A stretch of 64,000 nt of DNA, taken from the NCBI GenBank assembly GCA_900752435.1, contig CAADVD010000030.1:30212-94211 (forward strand), read 5' to 3'. Every line of letters begins with the position of its first letter. Position 1 is the first letter of the stretch. This DNA is from Oscillospiraceae bacterium. GTDB lineage: Bacteria > Bacillota > Clostridia > Oscillospirales > Ruminococcaceae. The notes below the pieces were generated by a model. The model worked only from the letters and a program-made list of their open reading frames with translations. It searched no databases and had not been told where the DNA came from. Both the position numbers and the translations under genes were made by a program. This document shows, in pieces, positions 7,588 to 16,014 of this stretch.

Positions 7588-9513
7588 ATGGTTTTAACAA
7601 TCAAGGATTTAACCAAAAGCTTTGCGGATCGCGTCATTCTCCGCGACCTCAATCTGACCATCGAAGACCGTGACCGCATCGGCTTGATCGGCGTCAACGG
7701 CGCAGGCAAAACCACACTCTTGAACGTCATTGTTGACCGCACCGACATCGACACCGGCGATGTGTTCGTGGAGAAAACCACCACCATCGGCTATCTGCGC
7801 CAAAATGCCGGCCTTGACCGCCAAAACAACATCTACGACGAAATGCTCACCGTCTTCCAAGAGCTGAAGCAAATCGAGGAACAGCTTCACGAGCTGGAAC
7901 TCCAAATCGCCGCCTGCTCCGACCACGAAAGCGCCGAATTTGCCGCACTCACGGAGGAATACGCAAAGCTCTCCACCTATTTTGAGGTGCAGGAGGGCTA
8001 TCAAATTGACGTTAAAATCAAAACCATCCTCAACGGTATGGGCTTTTCGGATAAGGCATACAGCACCAACATCGCCACCCTAAGCGGCGGTGAAAAGACG
8101 CGCCTTGCGCTGGCGAAACTGTTGCTGGAAGAACCCAATCTGCTGATTCTCGACGAGCCGACCAACCATTTGGACTTCCGCACGCTGATGTGGCTGGAGG
8201 ATTATCTCTCCACCTACAAGGGCGCGATTCTTGTTGTCTCCCATGACCGCTATTTTCTGGACAAAATGGTCGATAAAATCTGGGAGGTTGACCACACCAA
8301 GGTCTATACCTACAAAGGCAATTACACCAAATACAAACAGCTCAAAGCCGAGCGCATTGCCCGGGAGCTGAAGGAATACGAACAACAGCAAAACCGTATC
8401 AACTCCATGCGCGAATACGCAGAAAAGAACATTGTCCGCGCTTCCACCTCCAACAGCGCCAAAAGCCGTCTGCACCAGCTTGAGCATATTGAAGTGCTGG
8501 AAAAACCGCGCGAATACGAAAAAACGCCGCATTTTTCGTTCACCTATGACCGCGCGCCGGTCAAGGACGTGCTGTTGGTGGAGGATCTCACGCTGCGCGT
8601 CGGCGACGAAACTGCCCAGCAGGTACTGTGCAGGGATATTTCCTTCACCGTCAAGCGCGGCGAACGCATTGCTCTGATTGGCCGCAACGGCATCGGCAAA
8701 TCCACGCTGTTAAAAGCCCTGCTCGGTCTGAATACGTTGAGCACCGGCGACATCGTCTGGGGGCGCAACGTGGAAACCTCCTATTATGAGCAGGAAAACC
8801 AAAACCTCAACTTTGACAACACCGTACTGGAAGAGCTGTGGAGCCGTTTCCCGAATTTGCCGGAATTCAAGGTGCGCGGTATTTTGGGGCAGATGCTGAT
8901 TTCCGACGATCATGTTTACCAACCGGTCAGCGTCATCAGCGGCGGCGAACGCGCGCGGCTGGGCTTTGCCATTATGGTGACGGAGCACGCCAATACCCTG
9001 CTGTTTGACGAGCCGACCAACCACCTCGATTTGGCCAGCAAGGAAGCACTCGAAAAAGCGCTCAGCGAATTTGACGGCACGCTCATTTTCGTGTCCCATG
9101 ACCGTTATTTTCTCAACACCATCCCAACCAAAATCATGGAAATGACGGACGATGGTCTTGTGGTGTACGACGGCAATTACGACTATTATCTGGAAAAATC
9201 CAAGCAGCTCGCCGCCGTGCAGGAAGCGGAAAAAGCGCGCCAAAAAGCGGCGGAGCCGAAAAAAGAAAACCAGTCCTATTACCGCTCCAAGCAGCAGCGG
9301 AGCGAGGATGCCAAACGCCGCAATCGCTTAAGCGCACTGGAAAAGCTGATGGAACAGGCGGAAGCTGAAATCGAAACGCTCCAGCAGGAAATTGCCAGTC
9401 CGGAACTGGCTTCCGACTACACCGCGCTCAATGAAAAGTGCGAACGGCTGGAGCAGGTCAAGCTCGACAACGAAGCCTACATGGAAGAGTGGCTGGAGTT
9501 GAGCGAAGGATAA
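7588..9513 (+). CDS. ABC-F family ATPase (ribosome-associated, YdiF/Uup-like)
   Basis: 641-residue soluble protein with two ABC domains and no membrane segments. Domain 1 has Walker A GVNGAGKTT (about 35-43), signature LSGGEKTRL and DEPTNHLDF. A charged linker (about 240-290) follows, then domain 2 with GRNGIGKST, SGGERARLGF and DEPTNHLDL. A C-terminal coiled coil rich in Glu/Lys (about 540-640) completes the protein. ABC-F proteins bind the ribosomal E site and affect translation or give resistance to ribosome-targeting antibiotics. The long C-terminal coiled coil points to the YdiF/Uup branch rather than EttA. Which role it has here cannot be told from sequence. Confidence 0.93.
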   Translation: MVLTIKDLTKSFADRVILRDLNLTIEDRDRIGLIGVNGAGKTTLLNVIVDRTDIDTGDVFVEKTTTIGYLRQNAGLDRQNNIYDEMLTVFQELKQIEEQLHELELQIAACSDHESAEFAALTEEYAKLSTYFEVQEGYQIDVKIKTILNGMGFSDKAYSTNIATLSGGEKTRLALAKLLLEEPNLLILDEPTNHLDFRTLMWLEDYLSTYKGAILVVSHDRYFLDKMVDKIWEVDHTKVYTYKGNYTKYKQLKAERIARELKEYEQQQNRINSMREYAEKNIVRASTSNSAKSRLHQLEHIEVLEKPREYEKTPHFSFTYDRAPVKDVLLVEDLTLRVGDETAQQVLCRDISFTVKRGERIALIGRNGIGKSTLLKALLGLNTLSTGDIVWGRNVETSYYEQENQNLNFDNTVLEELWSRFPNLPEFKVRGILGQMLISDDHVYQPVSVISGGERARLGFAIMVTEHANTLLFDEPTNHLDLASKEALEKALSEFDGTLIFVSHDRYFLNTIPTKIMEMTDDGLVVYDGNYDYYLEKSKQLAAVQEAEKARQKAAEPKKENQSYYRSKQQRSEDAKRRNRLSALEKLMEQAEAEIETLQQEIASPELASDYTALNEKCERLEQVKLDNEAYMEEWLELSEG

Positions 9514-9535
9514 AGACAAACAAATGGGAGAAGCT

Positions 9536-10651
9536 ATGATTGAAAAACTTTCCGAAACAGAAGATATTTGGGAGCATTTGCGCCGTACCGATAAGCCCAT
9601 TGTCCTTTACGGCATGGGCGACGGCGCACTGAAAATCATGCATGTGTTTGACCGCTATGGGATTCGGCTGTCGGGCATTTTTGCGAGCGACGATTTTCAG
9701 CGCGGCCATTCGTTTGCAGGTTTTCCGGTGCTGACGCTGGCAAAAGTGAAGGAACGGTACAAGGATTTCATCATTGTCCTTGCATTCGGTACGTTTCGCG
9801 AACCGCTGTTGTCCTACCTGTATGAATTGAGCGAACGCCATGAATTTTACGCACCGGATGTGCCCGTCTGCGTGGAGGATGAGCAGGTATTTACACTCGA
9901 TTACATCCGCGCGCATGAAGCCGAACTGGACGAGGTGTACGACCGTTTGGCCGATGAGCAGTCCAGACAGGTACTGCTGGATACGCTCAACTATAAGGTC
10001 AGCGGCAAGGTTGCCTACCTCAAACGATGCACAACACCCATCGAAGAAGTTTATGAACAGCTTTTGCATTTGACCGACCACGAAGATTACGTTGATTTGG
10101 GCGCGTACAACGGCGATACCATTGTTGAATTTTTACAGCATACCGGCGGCCGTTACCGCACCATCACCGCGTTTGAGCCGGACAAAAAGAACTTCAAAAA
10201 ACTGCAAAAGCAAATGGAAGCGCTTCAGCTTCAAAATGTCACCGCGCTCAACTGCGGCAGTTACCGTGAAAAAACCACCCTGCTTTTTGCCGGTAAGGCT
10301 GGCCGCAACTCCGCCTTGAACGCCAAAGAGGGAGTCCCCACACCGGTGGACAGCGTGGACAATGTCCTGCACGGCAATCCGGCCACCGTCCTCAAACTGG
10401 ATGTGGAGGGTGCGGAGGAGCAGACGCTGTGGGGCGCCCACCAAACCATCGAGCGGTATCACCCGAATATCCTGCTTTCTGCGTATCACAAAAACAGCGA
10501 TTTGTTTTTGCTTCCGCTTTTGGCGCTGTCGTTTTATCCGGATTATCGCTTGTATTTGCGTCATCATCCCTACATTCCGGCATGGGAAACCAATTTTTAT
10601 TTGGTGGATCCCGCGCGCTGCGGCGCACCGATGAAACGCAGGGAAAACTAA
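9536..10651 (+). CDS. FkbM-family SAM-dependent methyltransferase
   Basis: About 371 residues. The N-terminal part (IVLYGMGDGALKIMHVFD, then IVLAFGT) is a Rossmann-like region often fused ahead of FkbM domains. The C-terminal half has the SAM-binding motif YVDLGAYNGDTIVEF (about 185-199) and the conserved VLKLDVEGAEEQTLWGA block of FkbM methyltransferases, which methylate sugar hydroxyls in glycans or natural products. The start at 9536 has GGGAGAAG just upstream; an alternative ATG at 9524 adds four residues with a poorer site. No glycosyltransferase lies nearby, so the substrate is unknown. Confidence 0.85.
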   Translation: MIEKLSETEDIWEHLRRTDKPIVLYGMGDGALKIMHVFDRYGIRLSGIFASDDFQRGHSFAGFPVLTLAKVKERYKDFIIVLAFGTFREPLLSYLYELSERHEFYAPDVPVCVEDEQVFTLDYIRAHEAELDEVYDRLADEQSRQVLLDTLNYKVSGKVAYLKRCTTPIEEVYEQLLHLTDHEDYVDLGAYNGDTIVEFLQHTGGRYRTITAFEPDKKNFKKLQKQMEALQLQNVTALNCGSYREKTTLLFAGKAGRNSALNAKEGVPTPVDSVDNVLHGNPATVLKLDVEGAEEQTLWGAHQTIERYHPNILLSAYHKNSDLFLLPLLALSFYPDYRLYLRHHPYIPAWETNFYLVDPARCGAPMKRREN

Positions 10652-10800
10652 GCATTCATTGATTTTTACAGGACGAACAAGGCATGGAAAGATTCAGAAG
10701 AGCTTTCTGTGCTTTTTGTTTGTTTTACCAGAAGTTGATTGTTTCTTTGCAGAAAGGAAATGCAATATTCACATAAATTTCATTTGGTGTATTGAACCTC

Positions 10801-10830
10801 TTTACAGTGATGTTTTTGAAATGATATAAT
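10801..10830 (+). promoter_or_regulatory. Promoter of the Na/Pi cotransporter gene
   Basis: TTTACA (10801-10806), 18 bp, TATAAT (10825-10830), giving a leader of about 100 nt before the start at 10941. The rest of the 289-bp gap from 10652 shows no gene, and no clear pho box was recognised. Confidence 0.55.
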
Positions 10831-10940
10831 AATGATTGTGTCAAGAGATTGTAAAAATTTATGTATTGCGCAGATGAAGAACGAATCGAGTAAGCAAAAT
10901 CGCGATGGCTGCGGTGCTTATTCCTTATCGGAGGAAATTT

Positions 10941-12812
10941 ATGAGTATTGTATTTCAAGTCATTTCCATGGTGGGCGGTTTGGCACTGTTTTTGTACGGC
11001 ATGAATATGCTGGGAACGGGTTTGGAAAAGGTATCCGGCGGCAAGCTGGAACGCACGCTCGAAAAAATGACAAGCAATGTATTCAAAGGTGTGCTGGTCG
11101 GTGCGGTGATTACGGCGGCCATCCAAAGCTCATCCGCTACCACGGTCATCGTTGTCGGACTGGTCAACGCCGGTATTTTGAAGCTGCGTTCCGCCATCGG
11201 CGTGATTATGGGCGCCAACATTGGTACGACGATTACCGGCCAGATTCTTCGTTTGGCCGAGCTTAGTTCATCGGGGGATTCGTCCGGAGTGGCGCTTGTC
11301 TTGGAGTTTTTGAAGCCGGATACCTTGGCGCCAATTGTAACGGTAATTGGCTTGCTGATGTTTATGATGGGCGGCAAAAAGAGTAAAAAAGCCATTGGTG
11401 AAATTTTGCTCGGGTTCGGTATTTTGTTTATGGGTATGCTGGCCATGACGGATGCGGTTGAACCGCTCAGTGAACTGCCCATCTTTACGCAGATGTTTGC
11501 GGCGTTGCAAAACCCGGTTTTGGGCGTGCTGGCCGGTACCATTGTGACTGCCGCGATTCAAAGCTCGTCTGCTTCTGTCGGTATTTTGCAGGCACTGGCA
11601 CAGACCGGTGCGATTACGTATTCTGCGGCTTTCCCTATCATCATGGGGCAGAACATCGGAACGACGGTTACCTCGCTTTTGTCGAGTATTGGCGCAAACG
11701 TCAACGCGCGTCGGGCGGCTATGGTGCATTTGTACTTTAATATCATTGGTACGTTTGTATTCCTGTGCGGTGTGTATGGGCTGAATGCGCTGATTGGCTT
11801 CAGCTTTTGGAATGAATCCATCGGCATGGGAGGGATCGCCAATTTCCATACACTGTTTAACGTTGTAGTCACCATTTTATTCTTGCCGTTTACCGGTTTG
11901 CTGGAAAAATTGGCCGTCATGACCATCAAGGACAAGGAAGGGGATACCTCCTTGCAGATGGCGGACAAGATGAACACCTTGGACGATCGTTTTTTGAAAT
12001 CTCCCTCCATTGCTTTGGGTCAGTGTGAAAACGTGGTGACTCAGATGGGCGAATTTGCCAAAGAGAACTTTTCCGCCTCGTTGTCGCTGTTTGGAAAGTA
12101 CAACGCCAAACAGGTGGACAACATCAGAGAGCGCGAGGACGCCATTGACCGGATGGAGGATCGTCTCAACAACTATCTGCTGGAGTTGACCAGCTCGGAG
12201 CTGACCAACGACGAAAGCCGCAACGTTACCCGTCTGCTCAAGCTGGATACGGAATTTGAACGCATTGGCGACTACACCATCAATCTGGTGGAGGGCGCGG
12301 AAATGCTGTTTGAACGCGAAAGCCGCTTCTCGCCCAAGGCCTTGGACGAGCTGAAGGTGGTTTATTCTGCGGTGGAAGAAATCATCGGCATGGCCATTGT
12401 CTGCTTCCGCGATGGCGACATGAAGATGGCGGCGCAGATTGAACCGCTGGAAGAAACCGTCGATATGATGGTGGACACCCTCAAGAATAAGCATGTAGAG
12501 CGTCTCAAAAAAGGCAAATGCACCATTGACGGCGGATTTGTGTTCCTTGAAGTGCTCACCAATTTGGAGCGTATTTCAGATCACTGCTCCAATGTGGCTG
12601 TGACGATGCTCGGATACAAATTCCAGGATGATTCGCTCAACCGTCACGAGTACATCCGCAAGATTCACGCCGGTGATTACACGGAGTACGCCAATTGTTT
12701 GGCGCAGTACCGTGCGAAGTACTTTGACCAGATTTCCACAAAGGTGAAAGAGTCGGAAAAACCCAAAGACAAGGAAAAGGCCAAGTCCAAAGGGAAAAAG
12801 AAATCCGTTTAA
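10941..12812 (+). CDS. Na+/phosphate cotransporter with C-terminal PhoU-like domain
   Basis: 623-residue membrane protein of the NptA/YjbB family. Two repeats carry the family hallmark AIQSSSA (about 53-60 and 207-214), each followed by MGANIGTT or MGQNIGTT, within about nine hydrophobic segments. From about residue 345 on it is soluble and helical like PhoU, then ends in a Lys/Glu-rich tail. The family imports phosphate with sodium, or in some bacteria acts in phosphate export; the PhoU part is thought to gate it. GGAGG precedes the chosen ATG. It is transcribed alone from the promoter at 10801 and ends at a strong terminator that is also a repeated element. Confidence 0.92.
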   Translation: MSIVFQVISMVGGLALFLYGMNMLGTGLEKVSGGKLERTLEKMTSNVFKGVLVGAVITAAIQSSSATTVIVVGLVNAGILKLRSAIGVIMGANIGTTITGQILRLAELSSSGDSSGVALVLEFLKPDTLAPIVTVIGLLMFMMGGKKSKKAIGEILLGFGILFMGMLAMTDAVEPLSELPIFTQMFAALQNPVLGVLAGTIVTAAIQSSSASVGILQALAQTGAITYSAAFPIIMGQNIGTTVTSLLSSIGANVNARRAAMVHLYFNIIGTFVFLCGVYGLNALIGFSFWNESIGMGGIANFHTLFNVVVTILFLPFTGLLEKLAVMTIKDKEGDTSLQMADKMNTLDDRFLKSPSIALGQCENVVTQMGEFAKENFSASLSLFGKYNAKQVDNIREREDAIDRMEDRLNNYLLELTSSELTNDESRNVTRLLKLDTEFERIGDYTINLVEGAEMLFERESRFSPKALDELKVVYSAVEEIIGMAIVCFRDGDMKMAAQIEPLEETVDMMVDTLKNKHVERLKKGKCTIDGGFVFLEVLTNLERISDHCSNVAVTMLGYKFQDDSLNRHEYIRKIHAGDYTEYANCLAQYRAKYFDQISTKVKESEKPKDKEKAKSKGKKKSV

Positions 12813-12833
12813 ATGCGAAAGGGAAAAAAGTTC

Positions 12834-12921
12834 CTTTCACTATACCCGCAAAAATCCCGGAAAGTTGCACGCGAATGTGCAACTTTCCGGGATTTGTTTT
12901 GAAAATGTTTACATTTGAGAG
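12834..12921 (+). repeat. 88-nt hairpin element, copy A (3' of the Na/Pi cotransporter gene)
   Basis: Starts 22 nt after the cotransporter stop. It consists of a CTTTCACTATACCC lead, a long perfect hairpin (12852-12870 with 12877-12895) and a T-rich tail ending ATGTTTACATTTG. A second copy of equal length lies at 39068-39155 on the other strand. The stem differs between copies by paired changes (G-C to A-T, C-G to A-T, C-G to G-T), so the structure is conserved beyond the sequence. The hairpin also serves as intrinsic terminator. Function otherwise unknown. Confidence 0.85.
12852..12900 (+). terminator. Terminator of the Na/Pi cotransporter gene
   Basis: 19-bp perfect stem with the six-base loop GCGAAT, followed by GTTTT. 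It forms the core of repeat copy A. The next gene, on the opposite strand, ends at 12929. Confidence 0.85.
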
Positions 12922-12928
12922 CAAGGCT

Positions 12929-13450
12929 TCATTCAGTTGGAAATTCTACGGGACTTTCATAGATCCAGTCCAAGCGAGCTAAAGTAGGGTCTGGTTCAAA
13001 ATAGGTGCAATTTATAATATATGGCCGTCCATACTGAATTAAGCTGTATTCGCTTTCCGAACAAAGAATGCGCATGTTATTGACAACAATGGCTTTTCTT
13101 CCGTCCAGTTCAATTTTATCATCGATTTCTACGAGATGATAGGAGCTGGAAAAGCAGTAGTTATAGGAACGATAGGCATTGACACAGCATACAGAAAATA
13201 CCAATAGCAGAACGATCCCCGCGATGCTGCACACACGAACAGATTTTGCGGCAGAATTGCTTCGGAAAAACCGATAGAGAAGAAAGAGATTAACAAGAAA
13301 CAAAACGACGATTGCGGTTTCAAAGTAAGAACTTACGCCGCCGTCCAGTTCATATGCCCAATGCGGACGGTTGAACATGTAATACAGGCAGAGAAAGCCA
13401 TATAGTGCGAGGTGAATAAACAGAGGAATTGGAAGCTCTTTCTTTTTCAT
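12929..13450 (-). CDS. Small membrane protein, unknown function
   Basis: 173 residues, not recognised as a known family. The N-terminal half has three hydrophobic segments (about 8-25, 44-62 and 73-93), each flanked by charged residues. The C-terminal 80 residues are soluble, include YHLVEIDDKIELDGRKAIVV and NMRILCSESEYSLI, and are probably extracytoplasmic. It is a single gene with its own consensus promoter at 13513-13541, and it converges on the Na/Pi cotransporter gene. No link to its neighbours is evident. Confidence 0.65.
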   Translation of the reverse strand: MKKKELPIPLFIHLALYGFLCLYYMFNRPHWAYELDGGVSSYFETAIVVLFLVNLFLLYRFFRSNSAAKSVRVCSIAGIVLLLVFSVCCVNAYRSYNYCFSSSYHLVEIDDKIELDGRKAIVVNNMRILCSESEYSLIQYGRPYIINCTYFEPDPTLARLDWIYESPVEFPTE

Positions 13451-13512
13451 ATTGATACTCCATTCAATGAAAAATTGCTAAATGATAATCTTTTTAGAGC
13501 ATAATTTTTTAT

Positions 13513-13541
13513 ATAATACAATAAACGGCTTTATTTGTCAA
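13513..13541 (-). promoter_or_regulatory. Promoter of the small membrane protein gene
   Basis: Minus strand TTGACA (13541-13536), 17 bp, TATTAT (13518-13513), about 60 bp ahead of the start at 13450. Confidence 0.65.
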
Positions 13542-13579
13542 TACAAAATAGAGAGAAAATTGCGGTTATACAAACAAAG

Positions 13580-13620
13580 AAAAAACGCTGAAACCGACTT
13601 CATTGGTTTCAGCGAAAAAA
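13580..13620 (-). terminator. Terminator of hydE
   Basis: CGCTGAAACC (13586-13595) pairs with GGTTTCAGCG (13605-13614). The flanking A-runs read as TTTTTT after the stem on the minus strand. It ends 9 bp from the hydE stop. Confidence 0.85.
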
Positions 13621-13628
13621 GAGAGTTG

Positions 13629-14672
13629 TTATTCTAGCGGCTTGCAGTCTCCGCGATCGACCACAATTTCATAGCCAATGCTCTGCATGCGGTTTTGCAG
13701 GCAAAACCGACATTCCGCGGCCTCTTCACCCGTGCAGATTTTGTTGTCATACAGCATGTACTTTTTACGCACCGATACGGGAGAGAGATTCGGCATCACG
13801 ACGTTGGCGCCGGCCAAAATGCCCTTTTCACGCCCCATCGGGTGAATCGTACCGAGTGCTGTCGTCGCCGGAATCAGCGCGTTGGGGAACATCAGCCGCA
13901 AAATGCCGATGAGAAACAGCGTCAGTTCCAGCCGTCCGCCCTCGCGGTCGCCGAACGGCGTGTCCTGATGCGGAATGAACGGACCAATGCCAATCATCTG
14001 CGGCTCCAATTCGCGCAGAAACAGCAAATCCTCGGCCAGATTTTCCAGCGTCTGATCGGGCGAGCCAACCATAAAGCCCGAACCGACTTGATAGCCGATT
14101 TTTTTTAGTGCGAGCAGGCATTGCTGGCGGTGAGCGGCCGACAGGCTTTGCGGATGGAGCTTGGCGTAGTGCGCCGGATTGGCGGTTTCGTGACGGAGCA
14201 GGTAGCGGTCCGCGCCTGCTTCAAAAAAGCGGCGGTAGGCTTCCTCGCTTTTTTCGCCGATGGAGAGCGTCACGGCGCAGTCGGGATAGCGCTGTTTGAT
14301 TTGCCGGACCATGGATTCGATGTGCTCATCGGTGTAAGCGCCGTCCTCGCCGCCCTGCAAAACGAAGGTGCGGAAGCCCAGCTCATAACCGTTGGCACAG
14401 CAGGCGAGAATCTGCTCGTCGGTGAGGCGATAGCGGTCAGCGTGTTGGTTGCTCTTGCGGATGCCGCAGTAATAACAGTCGTTTTTGCAGTAATTTGTAA
14501 ATTCAATCAGCCCGCGGACATAGACGTGATTGCCGTAGTAACGGTGGGCGATGGTGCGCGCGCGCTCAAATAGGGCGGCGTTGGTTTCCTCGTCGATGTG
14601 ACTAAGCAGGGTGACAAATTCGGATTTGGTCAGAACGCGGTCGCGTTCAAGACGGTCAAGCAACGTGTTCAT
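13629..14672 (-). CDS. hydE: [FeFe]-hydrogenase maturation radical SAM protein HydE
   Basis: 347-residue radical SAM enzyme related to biotin synthase. The [4Fe-4S] motif is NYCKNDCYYCGIR with Cys62, Cys66 and Cys69. Other HydE-type blocks are LQGGEDGAYTDEHIE, RHETANPAHYAKLHP, GSGFMVGSPDQT and GPFIPHQDTPF. HydE helps build the dithiomethylamine-bearing diiron site of the H-cluster together with HydF and HydG, neither of which is in the window. Its presence implies an [FeFe] hydrogenase and a fermentative anaerobic life. It has its own promoter and terminator, so it is expressed as a single gene. Confidence 0.9.
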   Translation of the reverse strand: MNTLLDRLERDRVLTKSEFVTLLSHIDEETNAALFERARTIAHRYYGNHVYVRGLIEFTNYCKNDCYYCGIRKSNQHADRYRLTDEQILACCANGYELGFRTFVLQGGEDGAYTDEHIESMVRQIKQRYPDCAVTLSIGEKSEEAYRRFFEAGADRYLLRHETANPAHYAKLHPQSLSAAHRQQCLLALKKIGYQVGSGFMVGSPDQTLENLAEDLLFLRELEPQMIGIGPFIPHQDTPFGDREGGRLELTLFLIGILRLMFPNALIPATTALGTIHPMGREKGILAGANVVMPNLSPVSVRKKYMLYDNKICTGEEAAECRFCLQNRMQSIGYEIVVDRGDCKPLE

Positions 14673-14703
14673 AGAAAGCCTTTCTGATTGTAGTTTTGCT
14701 TTT

Positions 14704-14732
14704 ATTATACCCGGAAAGCAGGGTGCTGTCCA
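14704..14732 (-). promoter_or_regulatory. Promoter of hydE
   Basis: Minus strand TGGACA (14732-14727), 17 bp, TATAAT (14709-14704), 31 bp before the hydE start. Confidence 0.6.
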
Positions 14733-14788
14733 GTGAATTGGGGGAATCGGATCAAATAGAATTACTGGGAAAATACGGAATGGCAGAC

Positions 14789-14823
14789 AGAAAAACGCCG
14801 CCCTCTAAAAACAGGACGGCGTT
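14789..14823 (-). terminator. Terminator of cysK
   Basis: AACGCCG(C)CCT (14794-14804) pairs with AGG(A)CGGCGTT (14813-14823) with one mismatch. On the minus strand it is followed by TTTTTCTGTC. It lies 17 bp past the cysK stop. Confidence 0.75.
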
Positions 14824-14839
14824 GGTTGATTTCGTGCAG

Positions 14840-15772
14840 TTATTCGCTGAACAGCGGTGTGGAGAGATAGCGGTCACCAGTATCCGGAAGCAGGACAACA
14901 ATGGTTTTGCCCTCATTTTCCGGGCGTTTGGCAATTTCAGTTGCCGCCCACAGCGCCGCGCCGGAGGAGATGCCCACCAGCACACCCTCTTCCTTGGCAA
15001 CGGCTTTGCCGATGGCAAAGGCGTCTTCGTTGGATACGGGAATGATTTCATCGTAAATCTTGGTGTTCAAGGTATCCGGCACAAAGCCTGCGCCAATGCC
15101 CTGAATTTTATGCGGACCTGCGACCCCTTTGGACAGCACCGGAGAGCTGAGCGGTTCCACTGCGGCGACTTTGATGTTCGGGTTCTGTTCCTTGAGGTAT
15201 TCGCCGACACCGCTGATGGTGCCGCCTGTGCCGATACCGGCAACAAAGAAGTCCACTTGACCGTCGGTGTCCGTCCAGATTTCCGGACCGGTGGTGGCTT
15301 TGTGTGCCGCCGGATTGGCCGGATTTACGAATTGACCGGGAATGAAGGAATTGGGAATTTCTTTCGCCAGCTCATCCGCTTTGGCAATCGCGCCCTTCAT
15401 GCCCTTACTGCCTTCGGTCAGCACAAGCTGTGCGCCGTAGGCTTTGAGCAGGTTGCGGCGTTCCACGCTCATCGTTTCGGGCATGGTCAGAATGGCTTTG
15501 TAGCCTTTGGCGGCCGCGACGGAAGCCAGGCCGATACCAGTGTTGCCAGAGGTCGGTTCGATGATGGTGGAACCCGGCTTCAGCAGGCCTTTTTTCTCAG
15601 CGTCTTCAATCATCGCCAGTGCAATGCGGTCTTTGACCGAACCAGCCGGATTGAAATATTCGAGTTTGGCTAAGATTTTGGCTTTTAGTCCGTGATTCTT
15701 TTCGTATTTGGTCAGCTCCACCAGTGGGGTGTGACCGACTAATTGGGAAATGGAGGTGTATACATTTGACAT
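14840..15772 (-). CDS. cysK: Cysteine synthase A (O-acetylserine sulfhydrylase)
   Basis: 310-residue PLP enzyme making L-cysteine and acetate from O-acetylserine and sulfide in the cytosol. The PLP lysine is Lys47 in NPAGSVKDRIA; the substrate loop TSGNTGIGLASVAA and the phosphate-binding GIGTGGTISGVGEYL are intact. The length is normal for CysK (about 305-310). It is transcribed alone from a consensus promoter at 15839-15867. A partial direct repeat around the -10 and just downstream could be a sulfur-responsive operator. Confidence 0.96.
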   Translation of the reverse strand: MSNVYTSISQLVGHTPLVELTKYEKNHGLKAKILAKLEYFNPAGSVKDRIALAMIEDAEKKGLLKPGSTIIEPTSGNTGIGLASVAAAKGYKAILTMPETMSVERRNLLKAYGAQLVLTEGSKGMKGAIAKADELAKEIPNSFIPGQFVNPANPAAHKATTGPEIWTDTDGQVDFFVAGIGTGGTISGVGEYLKEQNPNIKVAAVEPLSSPVLSKGVAGPHKIQGIGAGFVPDTLNTKIYDEIIPVSNEDAFAIGKAVAKEEGVLVGISSGAALWAATEIAKRPENEGKTIVVLLPDTGDRYLSTPLFSE

Positions 15773-15838
15773 AATAAAGATCCTTTCTAAAAGAGATAAC
15801 GCGTATTCCTATTAATCCGCTAGGTTTGATATGAGTTG

Positions 15839-15867
15839 ATTATAGTCCTATCCGCTTTATTTGTCAA
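15839..15867 (-). promoter_or_regulatory. Promoter of cysK with a flanking direct repeat
   Basis: Minus strand TTGACA (15867-15862), 17 bp, TATAAT (15844-15839), a perfect sigma-A promoter. AGCGGATAGGACTA in the spacer and -10 is echoed downstream as AGCGGATTAATAGGAATA (about 15805-15822). Strong promoters of sulfur genes in Firmicutes are often repressed by CymR/Rrf2 proteins, so this repeat is an operator candidate. Confidence 0.65.
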
Positions 15868-15935
15868 GAGCAAGGATAAAAAAATTTTTTAAATTGATAA
15901 ATGTGTTAAAAATGTGTAACAAAGAAGAATTTTAT

Positions 15936-15964
15936 TTGAAAAATCGAGCAGAATTTGTTATACT
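15936..15964 (+). promoter_or_regulatory. Promoter of the large surface protein gene
   Basis: TTGAAA (15936-15941), 17 bp, TATACT (15959-15964). The same two hexamers and spacing recur before the second surface protein (52168-52196), which hints at matched expression. Confidence 0.6.
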
Positions 15965-16014
15965 GTTATCATCAATCGCTTGTAAGACAGATGAAAAATA
16001 GAAGGAGTGTACAT

